A stretch of 38,363 bases of DNA, from contig JAHLWV010000003.1 of the NCBI GenBank assembly GCA_019057735.1, forward strand, positions 1-38,363, written 5' to 3'. Below are positions 33,509 to 38,363 of the stretch, in pieces. The stretch is from Promethearchaeota archaeon (GTDB lineage Archaea > Asgardarchaeota > Lokiarchaeia > Sigynarchaeales > SOKP01). Both the position numbers and the translations under genes were made by a program. The first letter of the stretch is position 1. Each line of letters begins with the position of its first letter. The notes beneath the pieces were generated by a model that was given only the letters and a program-made list of their open reading frames with translations, did not search any database and was not told the DNA's origin.

Positions 33509-33883
33509 TTATTCCAGATCTTTTATAACAAGGTTTTCTATGATTTTAATATTATATTTTTCCGTCCATATATGAATATTCTCCATAACTAACTTTTTAT
33601 CAACTTGAAGAAAATTAATAAAATCAGCAAAAGGGATTTTATCAGCGCCTTTAAATAAATTCTTTATTCTTTCGTTAATTATTGCGTCATCAGGGGGGAA
33701 TAATTCTCTTTTTTTTGCTTTCATTTTTTCTATAATATCGTCAAATCTACCGTAATCAAAAAAGTGATCCACAATTCTGCTAATCACCGAAGCAGGAGTA
33801 CTTCCAAAAACTCCTACTAATTCTTTAACTTCATTCATACTTATTCGACTTAAAGTTACTGTTGTTCGTGTAGTTTCAGTCAT
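33509..33883 (-). CDS. Ribbon-helix-helix-like DNA-binding protein
   Basis: 124 residues. The first 40 (RTTVTLSRISMNEVKELVGV then FGSTPASVISRIVDHFF) fit a CopG/RHH fold: a short strand and two helices. The remainder is helical, with FPPDDAIINERIKNLFKG and a C-terminal domain that may sense or oligomerise. Likely a transcriptional regulator. Divergent from the winged-helix gene at 34107, sharing a 223-base upstream region with palindromes. Confidence 0.6.
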   Translation of the reverse strand: MTETTRTTVTLSRISMNEVKELVGVFGSTPASVISRIVDHFFDYGRFDDIIEKMKAKKRELFPPDDAIINERIKNLFKGADKIPFADFINFLQVDKKLVMENIHIWTEKYNIKIIENLVIKDLE

Positions 33884-34106
33884 TTTAAAGTTGGTTTAGC
33901 TTTGTTTCATAAATATAAAATATTTTTGTCGTTTTTAAGTTTATGTTAATTGATGATAATAATGCATAAATAAGCATCTTTATATAAAACTCGGTACTAT
34001 AATATATTATAACAATAGGCACTGTCGTATGTGTTAAAATGTCGAAAAATTGTCGAATAAAGAAAATGAATAAAGTAAAAAAAAATAAAAAATGGAGGAA
34101 TAAATT
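33884..34106. promoter_or_regulatory. Shared upstream region of two regulators, with palindromes
   Basis: 223 bases between divergent regulator genes. Contents: ATGC-8-GCAT hairpin near 33962-33977; the perfect 14-base palindrome TATAATATATTATA at 33998-34011; TGTCG three times at 34023, 34040 and 34051. GGAGG at 34092-34096 is the SD of the plus-strand gene. These look like operator elements of the flanking DNA-binding proteins. Inference. Confidence 0.4.
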
Positions 34107-34361
34107 ATGGTAAATACCGTTATAAACAACAGCGATTTTAATTCAAAAGAGTATTTAACTCCAATTCAGAGTAATTTGATTAATAAATTACGAAATTTTG
34201 GGCCAACTACGCGTAAAGATTTAGTTAAAATACTAAATAGTCCCAGAACCACTATTTACGATAATCTTTTAAAACTACAAAAAAGGAAACTTATCGAAAA
34301 GTTTACAAGAAACAATGGAATGCGAGGTAGACCCTTAGTTTTTTGGAAAGTAAAGGAGTAA
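34107..34361 (+). CDS. Small winged-helix DNA-binding protein
   Basis: 84 residues, essentially one winged helix: SNLINKLRNFGPTTRKDLVK, recognition helix SPRTTIYDNLLKLQKRKLIEK and wing RNNGMRGRPLVFWKV. It resembles MarR/TrmB-type archaeal regulators. GGAGG at SD distance before the ATG fixes the start. It probably binds DNA as a dimer. Target unknown; autoregulation through the neighbouring palindromes is possible. Confidence 0.8.
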   Translation: MVNTVINNSDFNSKEYLTPIQSNLINKLRNFGPTTRKDLVKILNSPRTTIYDNLLKLQKRKLIEKFTRNNGMRGRPLVFWKVKE

Positions 34362-34630
34362 ATATCTTTTTGTTTTCTTTTTATAAACGACATTAATTAT
34401 TTAATAAAAGGCTATAACTCCTATATTTCCACTGCAAAAATAGAAACTTAACAATAAGAAAAAAAAATTGTATACTATAACTAAACAAGCCCCAGCTTTA
34501 AATTATTTATTAATATTTAAATTCTATTATTAATATTTTAATTTTAATTTAATTTCTCCTGAGTTATTAACAATTTCCAATGGAAAAATAGGAGTAAATA
34601 GCTTTAGAGAATATTAAAATTCCAATTTTT
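34362..34630. other. Intergenic AT-rich gap with an A/T tract
   Basis: 269 bases. It includes an almost G/C-free tract at about 34500-34556 with two near-direct repeats of TATTAATATTT about 22 bases apart. No gene or RNA was recognised. It separates convergent transcription units. Confidence 0.35.
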
Positions 34631-36439
34631 TTATTTAGGAATGTAGTAATATTCGTTGATTCTTTTTTGATAAGTATCTTTACTACTTCCTATCTTATTA
34701 ACTCGAGGTCTTTTAGTTTCTTTTTCTCTCCTAAATGTGATTCCCATCATTTTCAAAAATAAGTTAAACCCATCCCTCAAATTTAAAGGAGCTAGTGCTC
34801 TTCCTTCTACGCCTGGAATTCCTTCAAATACTAAGATCGAGTCTGCTATAAAATCTTGAGTGATAATATCGTGCTCTACAACGAACGCTGATTTTTTTAA
34901 TTCTTCTATTGATTTTCGTAATAACTGCGCAACAGTTAATCTCATTTCTATATCTAAAAAAGCAGATGGTTCATCCAATAAATAAATATCGGCTTCAGTA
35001 GATAGGCAATCGGCGATTGTTACCCGCTGTAATTCACCACCACTTAGTTCAGACATCTTTCTATCTTTAATATTGTCGAGTTTAAGGCTGTTAATTAATC
35101 GTTTTTTATACGGCTGGCTAAGATAAGGAGCCAATTTAATTTTAGTTAATATATCAGAAACTAATTTAGATTCATCGATTTTAATATACTGAGGTTTTAA
35201 AGAAATTTTTAGATTTTTTTCCTTAACATCATTAATCTTATTATCAGATACGATTTTATTAGCAATTAAATTTATAAATGTTGACTTTCCAATTCCATTA
35301 GGCCCTAAAATTCCTAGAATCTCGCCGGCATGGACTTCACTCCCCGTTACTGTTAAGTGAAAGTCTCCAAGAGTTTTTTCTAAATTTTCATAAGAAAAAA
35401 TACTTGCGCCTGTATCAAACAAAGAATCAATTGGGGGTCTTTCGTGAAATTTAATTGGTTCATCCCTAATTCTTACATTTTCATCTTTAATATATCCGTT
35501 CAAATAGATGTTAATTCCTACTCTTACACCTTGCGGATGGGAAATAATGCCATACGCTCCAGGAACTCCATAAAATAAGGAAATATAGTCACTTAAATAA
35601 TCTAATATCGCTAAATCATGCTCTACAACTACTACAGTTTTGTTGTTGTCAGAAAGGCTTCTGATCAATTTAGCCATATTTATTCTTTCACTAACATCTA
35701 GATAAGAACTAGGCTCGTCAATAAGATATACATCAGCATCTTTCAAGTAAGCAGCAGCAATTGCTACCCTTTGAACCTCTCCTCCAGAAAGAACTGATAG
35801 TTTTCTATCAAGAATCCCATTGAGGTTTAAATCTTGAACGATATTATCTAAAAGATCATTTACATCATTTTTTTTAAGGAGATCATAGACTTTACCAACC
35901 ACATGTTTAGGAATAAGGTTAATATTTTGCGGTTTAAGAACAACTTTTAATTTTTGATTAAATAAGTCTAAGAAATATTGTTGTAGTTCTGAACCTTTAA
36001 AAAAATTAACTACGGCATCATTATTTGGAATATCTTCATTAAATTTGCCCAAATTCATCTTCAGATCTCCTGAAAGAATTGATAACATCGTACTTTTTCC
36101 AATTCCATTTTGACCAATTAGTCCTAAAACTTTTCCTTTCTTAGGAATTGCCATTCGAAATAAAGAGAATTGATCTGGACCATATCGATAAGTTATCTGA
36201 TTTTTCAAGGGATCTGGTAAGTTAATAATGCTTATCGCATTGAATGGACATTTTTTTATACAGATACCACATCCAGTGCATAGACTTTCAGTAATTTCAA
36301 CATACTTTCCACTAGGGTTTAATACTATTGTTTCATCTCCTGTTCTTACCTTAGGACAGTATTTAATACATGGTTTTTCACCAAATGGACTACATTTATC
36401 AGGCTTGCAGCGATCTTTATTAAGTACGGCGATTCTCAA
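34631..36439 (-). CDS. ABCE1/RLI ribosome recycling ATPase
   Basis: 602 residues in the ABCE1 order: N-terminal Fe-S domain with eight cysteines (C11, C16, C24, C28 and the CTGCGICIKKCP motif near 55-66), NBD1 with Walker A GQNGIGKST, signature LSGGEVQR and Walker B DVYLIDEPSSYLD, and NBD2 with GPNGIGKST, LSGGELQR and DIYLLDEPSAFLD. Splits ribosomes after termination with aRF1 or Pelota. All catalytic motifs intact. Divergent from lysS by 86 bases. Confidence 0.96.
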   Translation of the reverse strand: MRIAVLNKDRCKPDKCSPFGEKPCIKYCPKVRTGDETIVLNPSGKYVEITESLCTGCGICIKKCPFNAISIINLPDPLKNQITYRYGPDQFSLFRMAIPKKGKVLGLIGQNGIGKSTMLSILSGDLKMNLGKFNEDIPNNDAVVNFFKGSELQQYFLDLFNQKLKVVLKPQNINLIPKHVVGKVYDLLKKNDVNDLLDNIVQDLNLNGILDRKLSVLSGGEVQRVAIAAAYLKDADVYLIDEPSSYLDVSERINMAKLIRSLSDNNKTVVVVEHDLAILDYLSDYISLFYGVPGAYGIISHPQGVRVGINIYLNGYIKDENVRIRDEPIKFHERPPIDSLFDTGASIFSYENLEKTLGDFHLTVTGSEVHAGEILGILGPNGIGKSTFINLIANKIVSDNKINDVKEKNLKISLKPQYIKIDESKLVSDILTKIKLAPYLSQPYKKRLINSLKLDNIKDRKMSELSGGELQRVTIADCLSTEADIYLLDEPSAFLDIEMRLTVAQLLRKSIEELKKSAFVVEHDIITQDFIADSILVFEGIPGVEGRALAPLNLRDGFNLFLKMMGITFRREKETKRPRVNKIGSSKDTYQKRINEYYYIPK

Positions 36440-36525
36440 GACTATTTCACAACTATTAAAAATGAAAAATGATAAATAATTTTTATGCTTTACTCAGTTA
36501 AGGTTTTGTTGAGTAGTGAAAATAA

Positions 36526-38238
36526 TTGATAAATAAAGTGTCCACTCACTGGCTAGAAGAGACAGTGGAAGAAATATCTAAAAGAAATTTAACAGAATTT
36601 ACTTTTTCCACCGGTAAAACACCCTCAGGACACGTGCACATAGGAATTTTAAGAGAGATAATCATTTGCGATGCTTTAAGGAGAATTTTTGAGAAAAGAG
36701 GAGCTAAAGTCTCTTTTTATTTATTCATGGACGACTTTGATGCTGCTAAAAGATTTCCAGATTACATAGATAAAAAATATCAAGAGAATTATTTAGGTAA
36801 GCCATTTGCACTTATACCCTGTCCCTTCGAAGATTGTGGATGTGAAAGCTACGCTCGTCATTTTGGAAATGAATTAATTTCAACATTCGAATACTTTGGG
36901 ATAAAAAATAAAATAATCTGGACATATGATTTGTATCAAAAAAGAGAAATGCAAGAAAAAATAAGAATTGCTCTTGAGAATACTGATAAAATTAAAGAAA
37001 TATTAAAAAAATATATATTTCCAACACTGGATAACGATCGAAAACAGTTATTTATTGATATGCAAAAAACTTTGATACCTGCCATGGTTATCTGTGATGA
37101 ATGCAATAAAATTCAGTATAAAGCCACGGACGGAACCATTCAGCCAAATAGAATTATCAAGTATCTAAAAGAAGAACGAGAAGTGTTGTACGAATGCCCT
37201 GGATGCGGTTATAAAGGAAGAAATTCTATTTATAGTGGTAAATTAAAACTTAATTGGAGAGTCGATTGGCCTGCAAAATGGGCTTTATTTAAAGCAACGT
37301 GTGAACCTGCTGGTAAAGATCATAGCGTAAAAGGAGGAGCATATGACACGGGGATAGAAATTTGTCAAAAAGTTTATGATTATGAAGGTCCAATTAAACT
37401 TCCCTATGAATGGTTAAGATTAGGAAATAAAGATATGAAGACATCTAAAGGTATTGTTTTTACTCCTAAACAATACATGGAATTAGCCGATCCAGAAATT
37501 TACCGAATGTTGATATTGAGAACAAATCCAATGAAACACATTTCTCTGAGGATGGAAGAAATTCCTCAATATCAGGACTACTACGAAAAAATGGAAAATA
37601 TTTTTTATGGGGTAGAGGAACCTGAATCCATGGAAGAATACGATTTTTACAAATATCTATATCCTTTGACCAAGGTTATTAATGTTCCAGAGATTAAACC
37701 AATCAGAATTCCTTTAAAACTATTAACTTTCCTTTCTCAAATGCAGAATATTTTGAGTTTAGATAAATTATACGAAAAAGTAATTTCAACTTTAAGAGTT
37801 AATAATAACGAAAAAACGATTTCAATAGATGAGTTTAAAGTTTTATTAAAAAGAACAGAAAAATGGATTAAAGAAATCAAAAATGAATTAACTAAAACAA
37901 CGGATCACAAAATAAAAAGAAATATTCAGAACAAAATCGAAATCTTTACAATTCCTAAAACAATTGACAAAAAACTCATCGATAATTTATCCGATGATCA
38001 AATTAACGGCTTAAAAAAATTCCGAGAATATTTAGCTGAAAACGACGATCTCGATGCCGATTCAATACAAAATAAAATATTTACTATAGCCAAAAAGGAA
38101 TTAGAAATGCCCCCTAGAAAATTATTTGAAGCTTTTTATCTCGTCCTTTTAGGTTTGAAATCTGGGCCAAGATTAGGACCTTTTATTCAAATGTTAGACA
38201 AAACATGGTTGATGGATAGACTAAACCAATTATTATAA
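36526..38238 (+). CDS. lysS: Lysyl-tRNA synthetase, class I
   Basis: 570 residues of a class I LysRS (LysK type), which charges tRNA-Lys. Seen: HIGH-equivalent G-H-V-H-I-G (residues 35-40, in TPSGHVHIGI), the KMSKS-equivalent D-M-K-T-S-K-G, and zinc-knuckle-like C-D-E-C and C-P-G-C-G-Y pairs. The class I type is typical of many archaea. I used TTG 36526; GTG 36538 (MSTHWLEE) would trim four residues and is equally plausible. The C-terminal domain is helical and complete. Confidence 0.95.
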   Translation: MINKVSTHWLEETVEEISKRNLTEFTFSTGKTPSGHVHIGILREIIICDALRRIFEKRGAKVSFYLFMDDFDAAKRFPDYIDKKYQENYLGKPFALIPCPFEDCGCESYARHFGNELISTFEYFGIKNKIIWTYDLYQKREMQEKIRIALENTDKIKEILKKYIFPTLDNDRKQLFIDMQKTLIPAMVICDECNKIQYKATDGTIQPNRIIKYLKEEREVLYECPGCGYKGRNSIYSGKLKLNWRVDWPAKWALFKATCEPAGKDHSVKGGAYDTGIEICQKVYDYEGPIKLPYEWLRLGNKDMKTSKGIVFTPKQYMELADPEIYRMLILRTNPMKHISLRMEEIPQYQDYYEKMENIFYGVEEPESMEEYDFYKYLYPLTKVINVPEIKPIRIPLKLLTFLSQMQNILSLDKLYEKVISTLRVNNNEKTISIDEFKVLLKRTEKWIKEIKNELTKTTDHKIKRNIQNKIEIFTIPKTIDKKLIDNLSDDQINGLKKFREYLAENDDLDADSIQNKIFTIAKKELEMPPRKLFEAFYLVLLGLKSGPRLGPFIQMLDKTWLMDRLNQLL

Positions 38239-38259
38239 TAACTAGTTAGAAAGAATTCT

Positions 38260-38363
38260 TCAATCAGATTCTTCTTTCTTCTTTTTAAACTTGTACCATT
38301 TCTTTCTCTTTTTTTTATCTTGTAGAATAGCATAGCATTCAGAACAATAAGTGATACCCTCTT
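38260..38363 (-). CDS. 3' end of a zinc-ribbon-like gene (partial)
   Basis: The last 33 codons of a minus-strand gene that enters from the right edge. The visible end contains Y-C-S-E-C-Y-A-I-L, one half of a likely zinc ribbon, and a very basic tail (KKKRKKWYKFKKKKEE). It resembles the ends of small archaeal zinc-ribbon proteins, but the family cannot be identified from this portion. It is convergent with lysS, 21 bases apart. Confidence 0.6.
   Translation of the reverse strand, partial: EGITYCSECYAILQDKKKRKKWYKFKKKKEESD

Overview
The window is about 38 kb of very AT-rich archaeal DNA. Archaeal identity rests on informational genes: transcription factor B, RNase P proteins Rpp30 and Pop5, archaeosine tRNA-guanine transglycosylase, Trm5, class I lysyl-tRNA synthetase, ABCE1/RLI, an NFACT (Rqc2/NEMF) protein, the ATCase regulatory subunit PyrI, AK6 and DUF371. 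A Roadblock/LC7 protein, a possible EMC6-like membrane protein and the low GC suggest an Asgard (Promethearchaeati, Lokiarchaeia-like) genome. That placement is inference. Two tRNA genes (Arg-TCT, Ile-GAT) lack an encoded CCA. GTG and TTG starts are common, and several have a clear Shine-Dalgarno (SD) sequence.

Layout. 1-1.9 kb: a DUF885-like metallopeptidase-like gene followed by two tandem copies of an unrecognised mini-module (SD, 9-codon ORF, hairpin, T tract). 1.9-3.4 kb: tRNA-Arg, a PD-(D/E)XK nuclease and a small membrane protein. 3.4-8.8 kb: two large overlapping genes of unknown family, divergent from a Roadblock gene. 9-15.6 kb: trpB2, a dolichol/phytol-kinase-like membrane enzyme, pyrI, a 3-TM protein, NFACT and a glycerophosphodiesterase. 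15.6-18.7 kb: a two-gene membrane/surface cassette and an RNase P operon (Rpp30, Pop5, unknown). 18.8-23.2 kb: a DUF39-ferredoxin protein resembling methanogenesis marker 16, a broken VOC gene, an acetolactate-synthase-like TPP enzyme and an SDR. 23.4-25.1 kb: a third mini-module, an SDR remnant and a second DUF885-like paralogue, inverted relative to the first. 25.2-29.2 kb: an AK6-TgtA-DUF371-Trm5 operon and tRNA-Ile. 29.4-34.4 kb: TFB, a gamma-carbonic-anhydrase-like hexapeptide protein, a NIF3-like protein, HIT, a Flp-type pilin-like protein and two small DNA-binding proteins. 34.6-38.4 kb: ABCE1, LysRS-I and the 3' end of a zinc-ribbon-like gene.

Most of the window is chromosomal core: translation, tRNA processing and modification, ribosome recycling and quality control. 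The accessory part is the duplicated DUF885-like gene, each copy followed by the micro-ORF/hairpin module. I regard that as the best candidate for an undescribed system. No CRISPR array, transposase, integrase or rRNA gene was seen.
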